The notes under the pieces are model-generated. The model made no database searches. It was given only the letters and a program-made list of their open reading frames with translations, and was not told the origin of the DNA. A stretch of 64,000 nt of DNA from Bin80 sp964503085 (GTDB lineage: Bacteria; Bacteroidota; Rhodothermia; Rhodothermales; Bin80), in NCBI GenBank assembly GCA_964503085.1, contig CAZCYQ010000002.1, positions 1 through 64,000 on the forward strand. Direction: 5' to 3'. The position numbers and the translations under genes were made by a program. The stretch's first letter is position 1; each line of letters starts with the position of its first letter. Positions 1-9,597 of the stretch are shown here, one piece after another.

Positions 1-258
1 GCCAAAATCGGCCTGTGGCTGCAACAAAAACAGTTTTTATGTCAAAGTCGGGTTTAGGCGTGACCACATGGAGTATGGCTATATTCCAGACTTTGTCATG
101 TAGCACGTTTTATGTTCTCCCAGTGATGATAAGTCGTGCACCTCCTGAGATCGTTCTCCCAGCCTTGGAAATTTCGGGCAGTCCTGTCCTAAAATACCAT
201 TCGAGAACCCCATCCCTGGATCACGTATGATCTGATCACGGTTCCCGGACAAGTGCAA
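1..258. other. Left-edge intergenic stretch downstream of alaS
   Basis: No convincing gene is seen here. A 71-codon frame on the plus strand lacks any recognisable motif and is judged spurious. The heptamer CGTGATC occurs twice within about 20 bases just 3' of the alaS stop when read on the minus strand, but it forms no clear terminator. Confidence 0.4.
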
Positions 259-3099
259 TTACGCCAACTCAGATGCAGGCAACATATTGTGGATCAAATC
301 ATGGATGTTGCGCAGAGCAGCGTCCAGTTTTTCCGGTTGGCGCCCCCCGGCTGTTGCAAGATCCGGTTTACCACCCCCGCCACCGCCAATCTGGCGTGCT
401 AATTGATTAACAATAGCCCCTGCTTTCACGCCCTTGCGTAACAGGTCGTCCGTAACAACCGCTACCAGGTAGGCTTTTTGCCCTCCCGGATCACATGTAC
501 CTATGACGCCCACGCTAGAAGGGCTGAGTCGGAGGCGAAGCTCCTGCCCCTGTGACCTCAGCATCGCCATATCTGTATCGTCAATGCGCCCAGCGACTAC
601 ATTGACCCCATTCAGGACAAACACATTATCCAGCAGTCTATCTACCTGGACTGCTAGACGTGCGTGGCGAAGCTGCTCCAGCTCCTTCTGCAGTGAGCGG
701 TTCGTTTCCAGAAGCTCTGCTACAGATTCTTCAACGGGGCGCTTCGAACCCTTGAATTGCCTCTTGGTGCGCGTAAGCATTTCCCGCTCCTGCGTAACCA
801 AATCAACGGCATCAATCCCCGTGATGGCCTCTACACGACGAATACCCGCGGCAACGGATCCTTCAGATTGGAGGAGAAAGAGTCCGATCTCGCCAGTTGC
901 GCCAACATGTGTGCCCCCGCACAATTCCACGGAAAAATCCGAATCAAATGTGACCATACGTACAAAATCCCCGTACTTCTCGCCAAAGAGCGCCGTGGCA
1001 CCACGTGCCAGCGCCTCCCTGTAGGGTACTTCGTCCTCGATTTCCGCTAAAATATTTCGCTGTACCTGCTCATTAACCCGATTCTGCACACGTCTTAGGT
1101 CCTCTGGACTAACTCGTTCGTAGTGACTGAAATCAAACCGCAAATGCCCTGCTGCTACGAGCGAACCCTTTTGCTCTACCCCAGGCCCAAGCGTCTCTTT
1201 TAGAGCTGCGTGCATCAGGTGCGTTGCTGTGTGATGTTTCGCAATGCGCTGCCGACGCACTTGATCCACACTGGCGATGACCTCACACTCCAGACTAGAC
1301 GGGAAACGTTCAACCTTGTGCAAAATCTGATCTTGCCACACCTGAGTATCAGTTACAGGAATAACCTCACCATCAAAATTGAGCGTACCCGTATCTCCAA
1401 CCTGCCCCCCTTTTTCCGCATAGAATGGGGTGCTGTCCAGTATAATAACCCCTGCATCTACATCAGACCCAATAACACGCGCACCTTCTAGTGTTGTCAC
1501 TTCATAACCAACGAACCTCTTCCTTGTGTCTGATTGCTGCTCCTGAGTTCTGATAACTACATCTGGCTTGAACCGCGAAACTGCCTCTATCGTGCTGCCA
1601 ATTTGAAGGCGAGCACGGTGCTTCTGCTCTGCCATCAGTTCTTCAAACCTGGGCATATCCACACGGCGACCGTGTTCACGCGCCATTAATTGCGTGAGAT
1701 CAACTGGAAAACCGTAAGTATCATGCAGTAAAAACGCAATCTCCCCAGGTATCCGGCTCAATCTGGCTACCGAAATAAAAGACTGTAACCTATCGGTATT
1801 GGTCGTATAGGCTTTTTTCAACAGATCCTGGATGAACACATCCTCCTGAAAGCCCTTAATACAGTCCTCCCAATTACTTGAAGAGAGTTTGTCTAAGTAC
1901 GCACAAACCGAATCAAACAGTTTCAGTCCGCGCCCCAACGTTCGCAGAAAAGCTCGTTCCTCTCCCCGGATACTCTCGGTTATGAATGCCGACTTTTCCC
2001 CCAAGTTCGGAGAGACTTCTCCAAGTGATTTTATGACCGCCGGCACTAAACGACAAAGAAATGGCTCCTTGAGATTAAGCGTAGTATACCCGTAGCGAAC
2101 TGCTCGTCGCAAAATTCTGCGAATTACGTATCCCCGTCCCACATTACCCGGAGTAACTCCATCCGCAATAGCGACTGCAATGGCACGGATATGATCCACT
2201 ACAACCCGCATAGCGACTCGGATACTGTCCGAGTCCAGAGCGGGTTCTATGTCGTCGTACCCTCGAATACCGGCGATCGGCGTTAATCGGGCCACCTCAC
2301 TCAAAAGCTCGCTGAAAGCATCCGTATCATAGGTGCTGATCTTGCCCTGCATAATGGCCGCAAGGCGTTCGAGCCCCATACCCGTATCTACATGGCGTGC
2401 TGCCAAGGGCACAAGCCCTTGATCTGCTTGCGCATTGTACTGAATGAACACCAGGTTCCACAACTCAATCACTGTGGAGAGATCCTTGTTTACACATTCG
2501 CTCCCGGGTATCTGCTCACGCTGTTCCTCTGAACGAAGGTCAATGTGGATTTCTGAGCAAGGACCGCACGGCCCGGTCTCCCCCATCATCCAGAAATTAT
2601 CCTTCGAGTTGCCATATAAAACATGTTCTCTGGGTAAATAGCGTCTCCACAGGTCTGCGGCTTCCTCGTCTGAAGGCAAACCCAAGTCAACATCCCCAGC
2701 GTGGACCGTGGCATAAAGCCGATCCGCGGGCAGTCCCCACTTCTCTACAAGTAGTTCCCAGGCCAAGTCAATTGCCTCCTTCTTGAAGTAATCACCGAAG
2801 CTCCAGTTACCCAGCATTTCGAAGAAGGTGTGGTGATACGTATCGTGCCCCACTTCTTCAAGATCGTTATGCTTGCCAGAAACTCGAAGGCATTTTTGCG
2901 TATCTGCGGCTCGGACATATGACCGTGACTCTTCCCCCAAAAAGATTTCCTTGAATTGGGCCATGCCTGAGTTGATGAACAGCAGCGTGGGATCATCCAA
3001 GGGTACAAGAGACGCACTGGGAACAATCGTATGCCCCTTTTCCTCAAAGAAATCTAGGAATTCCTTCCTAACCTGGGATATACTGCGATTTTTTACCAT
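259..3099 (-). CDS. alaS: Alanyl-tRNA synthetase
   Basis: Cytoplasmic class II synthetase that charges tRNA-Ala and edits mischarged Ser/Gly. The N-terminal aminoacylation domain is clear (FINSGMAQFK near residue 41, then GLERLAA). The editing domain carries the zinc ligands in HHTATH and CGGTH, and the C-Ala domain ends with the glycine-rich GGGGGGKPD stretch. At 946 residues it is longer than the roughly 875 usual for the family. The excess is mainly an insertion of about 45 residues at roughly 406-450, just before GEIAFLLHDTYGFP. The ATG at 3099 is the only plausible start; a GGAGG lies too far upstream to decide it. It is divergent from the DUF4097 gene, with 181 bases between the two starts. 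Identity is very secure; the role of the insertion is unknown. Confidence 0.98.
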   Translation of the reverse strand: MVKNRSISQVRKEFLDFFEEKGHTIVPSASLVPLDDPTLLFINSGMAQFKEIFLGEESRSYVRAADTQKCLRVSGKHNDLEEVGHDTYHHTFFEMLGNWSFGDYFKKEAIDLAWELLVEKWGLPADRLYATVHAGDVDLGLPSDEEAADLWRRYLPREHVLYGNSKDNFWMMGETGPCGPCSEIHIDLRSEEQREQIPGSECVNKDLSTVIELWNLVFIQYNAQADQGLVPLAARHVDTGMGLERLAAIMQGKISTYDTDAFSELLSEVARLTPIAGIRGYDDIEPALDSDSIRVAMRVVVDHIRAIAVAIADGVTPGNVGRGYVIRRILRRAVRYGYTTLNLKEPFLCRLVPAVIKSLGEVSPNLGEKSAFITESIRGEERAFLRTLGRGLKLFDSVCAYLDKLSSSNWEDCIKGFQEDVFIQDLLKKAYTTNTDRLQSFISVARLSRIPGEIAFLLHDTYGFPVDLTQLMAREHGRRVDMPRFEELMAEQKHRARLQIGSTIEAVSRFKPDVVIRTQEQQSDTRKRFVGYEVTTLEGARVIGSDVDAGVIILDSTPFYAEKGGQVGDTGTLNFDGEVIPVTDTQVWQDQILHKVERFPSSLECEVIASVDQVRRQRIAKHHTATHLMHAALKETLGPGVEQKGSLVAAGHLRFDFSHYERVSPEDLRRVQNRVNEQVQRNILAEIEDEVPYREALARGATALFGEKYGDFVRMVTFDSDFSVELCGGTHVGATGEIGLFLLQSEGSVAAGIRRVEAITGIDAVDLVTQEREMLTRTKRQFKGSKRPVEESVAELLETNRSLQKELEQLRHARLAVQVDRLLDNVFVLNGVNVVAGRIDDTDMAMLRSQGQELRLRLSPSSVGVIGTCDPGGQKAYLVAVVTDDLLRKGVKAGAIVNQLARQIGGGGGGKPDLATAGGRQPEKLDAALRNIHDLIHNMLPASELA

Positions 3100-3280
3100 T
3101 AAGGTGGATCATATCATATCCTCCGTGGAACGATTGATCAATGGATCTTGTGCCTGCCAGCGTAGTGCATCCACCTAACTTTGGAATTCTTGTATTTATA
3201 ACACGAACTGTAACATCGGTCCAACACCGTACGTAGGCAAATCTAGTCCGTCAAAAACCGAAACCAGTTGGAATATCGCC

Positions 3281-4330
3281 ATGCGCTCATACCTGAAACC
3301 CATCCCCCTTGCTGTACTGTTACTTGTCGCTGCCCCAGTCAGTGCGCAGGTTCAGCTTACGCCGATCAGCGAAAAGTTTTCTGCCAACCAAGTCGACAAC
3401 CTTATGCTCAGCGTAGTAGATGCTGACGTGACGGTGACCACATCCAATGCATCCAGCGTGACTGTTAATGTCACCGTTGACGGCCGCGACCGTGACAAAG
3501 CAATGGAGTACTATGAAAAACAAAATTTCAGCGTGGCCCTTGAAGGTGGAGCATTACATGTCGTCTCAAAACCAGAACAGAATCTCGGGGAATTCTTCAA
3601 TTGGCGCAACCCAATAGATATTAGTGTTATGATCAACATGCCAGCTGATGTGCCCTCGAGCATCCGCACGTCTGATGGCAACCTAGCTATTGAGGAATTG
3701 ACCTCCGGTGCAAAGATCAAAACCAGTGATGGCGATATAAAGATTGGTCAAATCTCGGGAGGAGACATTGTGATCCAAACCTCAGATGGTAATATCGCGG
3801 CCGACTTGCTACAGGGACCATCTGTATCGATCAAGACTAGCGACGGAAACCTCATGCTCGGGGAACTCATCGGAGATAGCGTTCGCGCCCAAACCTCCGA
3901 CGGAGACATAAAAATTGAAATGGTATCTGGGGAGTTTGAGGCGAGAACATCAGATGGTGATCTCAGCATCCGCAATATGGTGTCTTCCCGTGCTGTAGCG
4001 CAAACTTCGGATGGTGACATCAGGGTTAGCAACATTACAGGGAGTCTCACGGTCCGTACCAGCGACGGAGATGTAGAACTTGAACTGGTTGATCCAGGAG
4101 ATATATCCGTATCCGTTGGCGATGGCGATGCGCTTGTTTCGATACCCGCCGACATCTCGACCACACTTGATGTGAGAACAAGTGATGGCGATGTGGAGAT
4201 GGATGCATTCTCGAATTTCTCGGGTAATATTGCAAATTCGAGAGTTACCGGCGACCTTAATGGCGGTGGACCGACGATTCGCGTGCGTACATCTGATGGG
4301 GATGCAGTAATGCGAAGCCTCCGGCGTTAA
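3281..4330 (+). CDS. Secreted DUF4097-type beta-repeat protein
   Basis: 349 residues with a clear signal peptide (cleavage near VSAQ, about residue 22), so it is exported to the periplasm or surface. The mature part is a DUF4097-type beta-repeat: the tetrad TSDG, usually followed by D or N, occurs ten times at a spacing of about 18-28 residues, plus one degenerate GDGD. This predicts a right-handed beta-helix or adhesin-like fold with aligned Asp/Asn ladders. DUF4097 proteins are often near anti-sigma or stress genes; none is visible here. It stands alone between alaS (divergent) and the RND pump (convergent). Function is unknown; the family call is firm. Confidence 0.85.
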   Translation: MRSYLKPIPLAVLLLVAAPVSAQVQLTPISEKFSANQVDNLMLSVVDADVTVTTSNASSVTVNVTVDGRDRDKAMEYYEKQNFSVALEGGALHVVSKPEQNLGEFFNWRNPIDISVMINMPADVPSSIRTSDGNLAIEELTSGAKIKTSDGDIKIGQISGGDIVIQTSDGNIAADLLQGPSVSIKTSDGNLMLGELIGDSVRAQTSDGDIKIEMVSGEFEARTSDGDLSIRNMVSSRAVAQTSDGDIRVSNITGSLTVRTSDGDVELELVDPGDISVSVGDGDALVSIPADISTTLDVRTSDGDVEMDAFSNFSGNIANSRVTGDLNGGGPTIRVRTSDGDAVMRSLRR

Positions 4331-4334
4331 GAAA

Positions 4335-4355
4335 CTGCTCATTTCAGTTGAGCAG
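4335..4355. terminator. Hairpin 3' of the DUF4097 gene
   Basis: A 7-bp perfect stem (CTGCTCA/TGAGCAG) with a 7-base loop starts 5 bases after the stop at 4330. No T-run follows on the plus strand, so it is at best a weak terminator. Read on the minus strand it is followed by TTTCTT. Confidence 0.35.
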
Positions 4356-4558
4356 GCATTGACCCCGGCCTGATTTCTACTGAGCTGGAACGAGTTTTTC
4401 GGGAGCTTCCACTGTGATGACAAAGTGAGGCTGCGCCCTCCGCGGGATTCCGTGCGATGTGGCTCCTCTGAATCCAGTAGATGGCCTGGCGTTGAGCTCT
4501 TCTTCCAAGGATTGATCAAATCTCCATGCAAACCTGAAAAAAGCTGCCTGGGACAGGA

Positions 4559-7500
4559 TCAGGCAGTCTGCATATCCTGCACGGTGCGACTGGAATTGAT
4601 TCGAAGGAAGGCAGCCATCAGCGCGGGTAAGAGCAACATCAGGATTGCAGTTGTAACCATGATGCCAACACCTAATGAAGCCGCAAACGGGGTCAGGTAT
4701 TGTGCTTGAATTGCGGGCTCCAGAATAAGCGGCACAAATGCCAGGAATGTGGTCACTGACGTTAGCATAATGGGACGAAAACGACTCTTGGCGCCTTCAA
4801 TAATCGCCTGTCTTGGTGTACTTCCCTCTCGAATGCGTCGATCAATCGAGTCAATCATTACTAACGCATCGTTCACGATGACCCCGCTAAGTCCAAAAAA
4901 GCCCAAGAAAGAAGCAGCACTGAGTGGAAGACCGAGTACCAGGTGACCAAGGATGACGCCAATGAGGCCAAATGGTACGATGGCCATCATTAGGAATGGT
5001 TTACGGTAGGAGCGCAGAGGGATCGCCAGCAACGCATATATCGCCAGCATAGCAAGGATAAATCCGCGGTTGAGTGCATCCAAGGACTCAAGTTGTTGTT
5101 GCTGTTCCCCTCCGAAGGAATAGGTTAGCTCGGGATCGGAAGCGATTATATCTGGGAGGAATCTATTTTCAAGAATCTCGTTGGCCTGTGACCCGGAGAT
5201 CACCTCATCATTCACATCTGCCGTCACAGTAACAATTCGTTGTCCATCTTTCCGCCGAATAACCGGTGAGGATGCTCCCATTGTCATCGTGGCGACTTGA
5301 TGGATCGGCACCTTCCCATCTGGTTGCGTCTGGATCAAATATCCCTCAACATCCGTGATTGCTTCCCGCTCGCTAGCGGGCAGACGCGTATAAACTCGGA
5401 CTTCTTCTTCGCCACGTTGCAGTCTAACCGTCTCCACTCCAAAAAAAGCTGAACGCACCTGTCGGGCCAGATCTTCAACAGTGAGACCCAATGTTCGCGC
5501 TTCAGGTTGCAACTCCAGCTGAATCTCCCTGACACCAGGGGCGTGATCCGATCGGATATCAAATACACCGGCCACACTATATAGGTTATTCACAACTGAA
5601 TCGGCAGCAATGATCAGGCGCTCCGGGTTTGGATGAGATAACACAACCTCCACAGGATTCCCTAGGTTGATGACCTCTCCGCTGAAAGCAATTCCCCGAA
5701 CATAGGGCAGGAATCCAACCTCTTCCCGCCAAGCCTGCATGACCGTGATAGTGGACATATCCCGTTGCTGCGCACTCAGTAACTTGAATTCAATACTGGC
5801 AATATGTGACTGGGGGTTCATGGTAGCGGCTGGATCAAGTCCTCCTCCCTCTACACGAGGGCCTTGACCTATCACTATGACTACTCCCGCCAGCAATGAA
5901 GAGGCTCCCTCTGGTCTTTCCTGATCCAGGCGTTCAATCACCCGTATACCGGCAGCTTCCAGCTCCATTGCAACTTCAAGAGTTCTCTCCGCAGGTGTTC
6001 CCTCCGGCATTTCAAGCGTAGCAGTGACAAAATCACCCTCTACTACCTCGGCAAGTGTAGTCGGAATCACGCCCGCTGGAACCAGCGACAAACAGAGTAC
6101 AAACAAACCGAGGGTTCCCGACATAATGATTGCGGGATAATCCGTAGCAAAGCGGAGGGCACGATTCAGCGGGCCCTGCAGAAACTTGTTCAGCCCTCGA
6201 CTAACATGGGCTCGGATACGAAAAAGGAATTTATCTACAAAATTGGATGGCGTCCATTTTGGGCCTGGCAGGTGAGACAGATGCCTGGGTAGAATGAAAA
6301 GTGCTTCACCGAGAGAAATAACCAGCATGCCAATAATGATCGCTGGCAATGCAAACCACACTTCTCCAATACCGCCCGGAATAAAAAGCAAGGGGGTGAA
6401 CGCCGCAATTGAAGTGAGGACCGCGAAGGTTAATGCCGTCTTGATCCTTCGCGTTCCCCGAATTGCAGCGACCGGTCCAGGAAGACCTGTCATACGCTGA
6501 GAGTAGACTCGTTCGGCTACGACAATGGCATCGTCAACAATAATGCCAATTGCCAGAACGAATGCGAAAAGTGACTTATCGTTTATTGATATATCAAGCC
6601 ACAGCATGACCGCCAATGCGCCTACGCCAGAGGTGATCAGACCGAGAATAACCCATATTGCAAGCCGGATCTCAAGAAAGAGGGCCAGCGCAATGAATAC
6701 CAGGATGAAGCCCAGAAAACCATTTCGAACCAATAGATCCACGCGCTCTGCATAAACAGGAGAATCATCGTTCCATACGGTAATCCCAATTTCGTCGGGG
6801 AATGAAGGCAGGATTACATCCCGAATATGCTCATTGACTGCATCGGAAATCGCTTTAACATTCTCGCCCTCTCCTCGATAGATCTCTACGAAAGCTGCTG
6901 GCATGCCCTGATGACGAACAATCGTATTGGAATCCTGGAACTCGTCCCGGATAGTTGCAATGTCTCTGAGACGCACAACCGTTCCATCGTCTTGAGCAAT
7001 AATGACGACTTCCTCAAAATCAAGTTGGTTATAATTCTGACCAATAGTCCGTACACGGACCTCGGACTCCCTTGTGTCAATGCTCCCGGCAGAAAGGTTG
7101 AGTGAGCTCTGGCGGACAGCGTAGGCAATGTCTTCCAGCGTCAATCCGAGTGCACGTAATGTAGCAAGTGATACTTCAATAGAGATCTCATAATCCCTCG
7201 TGCCACTGACTTCGACGAGAGATACGCTCGGCAATGTTTTTAATTCATTTTTGACTTGATAAGCAAGTTCTTTCAACGCACGCTCGGTCGCATCACCAAA
7301 GAGCACCAATCGAACCACGCTGGTACGGTTATCCATTTCCCTAAACTGGGGGCGCTCCGCCGAAGCCGGAAAAGATTGAATTTGTCCGACAACAGCTTGC
7401 ACCTCGTCCATCGCCTCACTTATATTCGTACCGGTCCTCCACTGAATTCTCACGGATGCCACCCCTGGAGCAGCCAAAGATCTGATTGCCTTGACATCCT

Positions 7501-7756
7501 CCAGTGTCTCAATTTGCTCTTCAATCTTAACAATGATGGATTCTTCAATCTCTTCTGGCGTAGCCCCGGGATAGGCTATGAAGACCTCAATCATGTTAAA
7601 GGAGACTGTTGACCAGGCTTCCTTCTCCAGGCCTCCAAGCGATACGAGGCCCAAGGCAATGATGCCAAACATCAACAAGTTGGGGGCAATCCGATTACTC
7701 GCCATGTAGGCGATTGGCCCTGCTGACTCACCTGAATAGGGACCCTTCTGATTCAT
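4559..7756 (-). CDS. RND-family efflux pump inner-membrane transporter
   Basis: A 1065-residue RND permease of the AcrB/MexB (HAE1-like) type that exports small molecules using the proton gradient. TM1 lies near residues 25-45. Two large periplasmic loops each precede a TM bundle, giving the expected 12 TM segments. The TM4 proton-relay pair is present in GIIVDDAIVVAE. The TM10-11 region reads GVIVNDALVMID, so the AcrB-type lysine is absent, as in many HAE1-like members. The porter domain contains EMPEGTPAERT. It follows the adaptor gene on the same strand with a 173-base spacer, so the two probably form one unit. No TolC-like channel is encoded nearby. Substrate is not predictable from sequence. 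Confidence 0.93.
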   Translation of the reverse strand: MNQKGPYSGESAGPIAYMASNRIAPNLLMFGIIALGLVSLGGLEKEAWSTVSFNMIEVFIAYPGATPEEIEESIIVKIEEQIETLEDVKAIRSLAAPGVASVRIQWRTGTNISEAMDEVQAVVGQIQSFPASAERPQFREMDNRTSVVRLVLFGDATERALKELAYQVKNELKTLPSVSLVEVSGTRDYEISIEVSLATLRALGLTLEDIAYAVRQSSLNLSAGSIDTRESEVRVRTIGQNYNQLDFEEVVIIAQDDGTVVRLRDIATIRDEFQDSNTIVRHQGMPAAFVEIYRGEGENVKAISDAVNEHIRDVILPSFPDEIGITVWNDDSPVYAERVDLLVRNGFLGFILVFIALALFLEIRLAIWVILGLITSGVGALAVMLWLDISINDKSLFAFVLAIGIIVDDAIVVAERVYSQRMTGLPGPVAAIRGTRRIKTALTFAVLTSIAAFTPLLFIPGGIGEVWFALPAIIIGMLVISLGEALFILPRHLSHLPGPKWTPSNFVDKFLFRIRAHVSRGLNKFLQGPLNRALRFATDYPAIIMSGTLGLFVLCLSLVPAGVIPTTLAEVVEGDFVTATLEMPEGTPAERTLEVAMELEAAGIRVIERLDQERPEGASSLLAGVVIVIGQGPRVEGGGLDPAATMNPQSHIASIEFKLLSAQQRDMSTITVMQAWREEVGFLPYVRGIAFSGEVINLGNPVEVVLSHPNPERLIIAADSVVNNLYSVAGVFDIRSDHAPGVREIQLELQPEARTLGLTVEDLARQVRSAFFGVETVRLQRGEEEVRVYTRLPASEREAITDVEGYLIQTQPDGKVPIHQVATMTMGASSPVIRRKDGQRIVTVTADVNDEVISGSQANEILENRFLPDIIASDPELTYSFGGEQQQQLESLDALNRGFILAMLAIYALLAIPLRSYRKPFLMMAIVPFGLIGVILGHLVLGLPLSAASFLGFFGLSGVIVNDALVMIDSIDRRIREGSTPRQAIIEGAKSRFRPIMLTSVTTFLAFVPLILEPAIQAQYLTPFAASLGVGIMVTTAILMLLLPALMAAFLRINSSRTVQDMQTA

Positions 7757-7803
7757 CAGCGCAATCCGATTCTAGGGTCTGTAAACAACACGTAGGAGAA
7801 GGA

Positions 7804-7854
7804 CTGATCAACTTTGGACTGGATACTCATATTGCTCGGGTCACTGTTGATCAG
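7804..7854. repeat. 9-bp inverted repeat in the adaptor-pump spacer
   Basis: CTGATCAAC (7804-7812) and its exact reverse complement GTTGATCAG (7846-7854) lie 33 bases apart in the 173-base gap between the adaptor and the pump. It could be an operator or an RNA stem, but there is no direct support for either. Confidence 0.3.
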
Positions 7855-7929
7855 AATTTGGAAATACCCCCTCACTGTGTTCATAAATGCAATGCCCAGA
7901 TTGCATGATCTCGGTAGGCTATAATTCCC

Positions 7930-9123
7930 TTATAATTGGGTCCGTACTGCCATCCCATCAATGGCTGCCTGGATTCCGCTTACCACTACTTGTTGCCCTT
8001 CCTCGAGTGTCCCAGTAAGAAATACCTCATCCTCTGAACGCTGCAAAACTCGTACAGGAACACGGCTAAGCACATCGTCGCGCACGACCCATACCTCAGA
8101 ATCCGGTTTGAGAGCTGATCGCCGTACTCTGAAATATTGGTCCGGTATTATCCCGTCAATTTCGACATTCACAAACTTACCTATTAAGAGAGGTGGAACG
8201 CTGTTCGACTGCGTGAAATCTTCCGTGTCCAAGGCTAATCCAGCTGTGAACGGATTGGGCACACGAATGACCACCTCTATCGTGCGCGTCTGCCTTTTTA
8301 GGGCTGCTTCCGCACGATCTACATAACCCGCCCACGAATAATGCTGTTCACCATACTTCGCGATCACACGCGTGGAAATCCGCCTGTTTTGGGTGCTTGG
8401 TCTCAATCCCCAAAGTCCGGGGATCAGCGCTGCGCTTTCGTCAGGGAGTGGTACTACAACCTCAACGGTATCGATACTATATAAGTGCCCTACACTTTGG
8501 CCTGCTGCCACGAACTGTCCTACCGTTATGGACTCGCTCAAAACGGCCGCCGTAAAGGGACTGTAAATGGCAACCCGGGATAGATGTAATTCGGATTCAA
8601 CGAGCTCGGCCTGGTCCCTACTCAGCGCGGCCTGAGCAGCTGCAATTTGAGGTTCCCATAATGCCAAGGGGCTGGGTTGTACAGTACTTTCCTCATCTTT
8701 CCTTCTCTCGAACTGTGCCTTCGCAATATTGGATTCTGCCGTCACACGCATCAACTCAACTTCTTGAGCGGCTACATTAGCGCGTGCCCGATCCACTCTA
8801 CCCAAGTAATCTGCATCATCAATTCGGAACAGAACCTCACCCGAGGATACCAGTCCTCCACTTTGAAAGGTGGGATTTACCCATACAACTCTGCCGGAGA
8901 TTTCCGCCGTCACATCTACTTCAGCATATGGGCGTACAGTGCCTCCTCCATGTATCGGGATAGGTCCCTCTCCGCTCATAACGGAATCGGTAGTTACAAA
9001 CGGGGCACGTGAGGGAATAGCCTGACGGGCAGTTTCGGGTCTTCGGGCTATGAGAATCGCGGCTATGACCGTACATCCGACAAGGATAATGCCGGCAACC
9101 AAAAAGCTAAGTCTTCTACCCAT
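7930..9123 (-). CDS. RND efflux periplasmic adaptor (HlyD/MFP family)
   Basis: A 397-residue membrane-fusion protein that links the RND pump to an outer-membrane channel. An N-terminal hydrophobic anchor spans about residues 5-27. It contains LVGC, but the hydrophobic run continues past it, so a TM anchor is more likely than a lipoprotein. Then come a biotinyl-lipoyl half (EISGRVVWVNP), an alpha-hairpin (AQEVELMRVTAESNIAKAQF region), the second lipoyl half (YSPFTAAV) and beta-barrel/MP domains ending with GIQAAIDGMAV. It lies upstream of the pump on the same strand, which fixes the pairing. Confidence 0.92.
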   Translation of the reverse strand: MGRRLSFLVAGIILVGCTVIAAILIARRPETARQAIPSRAPFVTTDSVMSGEGPIPIHGGGTVRPYAEVDVTAEISGRVVWVNPTFQSGGLVSSGEVLFRIDDADYLGRVDRARANVAAQEVELMRVTAESNIAKAQFERRKDEESTVQPSPLALWEPQIAAAQAALSRDQAELVESELHLSRVAIYSPFTAAVLSESITVGQFVAAGQSVGHLYSIDTVEVVVPLPDESAALIPGLWGLRPSTQNRRISTRVIAKYGEQHYSWAGYVDRAEAALKRQTRTIEVVIRVPNPFTAGLALDTEDFTQSNSVPPLLIGKFVNVEIDGIIPDQYFRVRRSALKPDSEVWVVRDDVLSRVPVRVLQRSEDEVFLTGTLEEGQQVVVSGIQAAIDGMAVRTQL

Positions 9124-9506
9124 TGAATCGTGTGATATTTTCAGACTCTTCCTGCTGGCATAAAAGGCTCTCTTTCTCTTTGAGAGGATCGGTCACTTTC
9201 GGATGCCTCTTGGATATGCAAATATTTTGGCAATTAAATACCGGTACTGATCAAGCGAAACCTGCCCCAGAGCCCACTCTGAACTTATGATAAACGCGAT
9301 AAATCCCGATAATTTCTCATTGAAGGAGGTCTGCCGAATCTGTAATCTATGCGCTGTGCACCGAAATTAGCCAGAGATCACTTTTCATGTACACAATATT
9401 ACAACCCAGAATCTTGCCACCCTCATCTCGAGAATTTACAAAACAGCGTTACATAAAACAGCACGCGCAATCATGTTCGGAGGCTTCCATCATTTCAAAG
9501 AAATGT
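9124..9506. other. Intergenic region upstream of the adaptor gene
   Basis: This is most of a 474-base gap without a gene. It should hold the adaptor/pump promoter (minus strand), but no clear promoter motif could be assigned. A 61-codon plus-strand frame (9387-9572) has no recognisable motif and is disregarded. Confidence 0.4.
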
Positions 9507-9533
9507 GGATGCCCAACTAAAAATGGGGCATCC
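9507..9533 (-). terminator. Strong hairpin between the thiolase operon and the efflux genes
   Basis: An 8-bp perfect stem (GGATGCCC/GGGCATCC) with an 11-base A-rich loop lies 65 bases beyond the thiolase stop. Read on the minus strand it is followed by ACATTTCTTT, a partly T-rich tail. It is a plausible terminator for the glycerate kinase-DUF255-thiolase unit. Confidence 0.45.
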
Positions 9534-9580
9534 CCAAGCACAATTCGGAAAACGATTAACCCTTATGGATAAGGAGGGGG

Positions 9581-9597
9581 CGTGCAGGATATGCACG
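9581..9597 (-). terminator. Hairpin immediately after the thiolase stop
   Basis: CGTGCA and TGCACG pair around a 5-base loop, directly abutting the thiolase stop codon. A C-rich tract rather than a T-run follows on the minus strand, so RNA protection or pausing is as likely as intrinsic termination. Confidence 0.3.

Noticed and set aside
503..1050. Plus-strand frames opposite alaS.
   Set aside because: They are shadows of a strongly conserved gene on the other strand.
3748..4531. Long antisense frames opposite the DUF4097 repeat gene.
   Set aside because: They are the mirror of the repeated TSDG codons and lack any signal or family feature.
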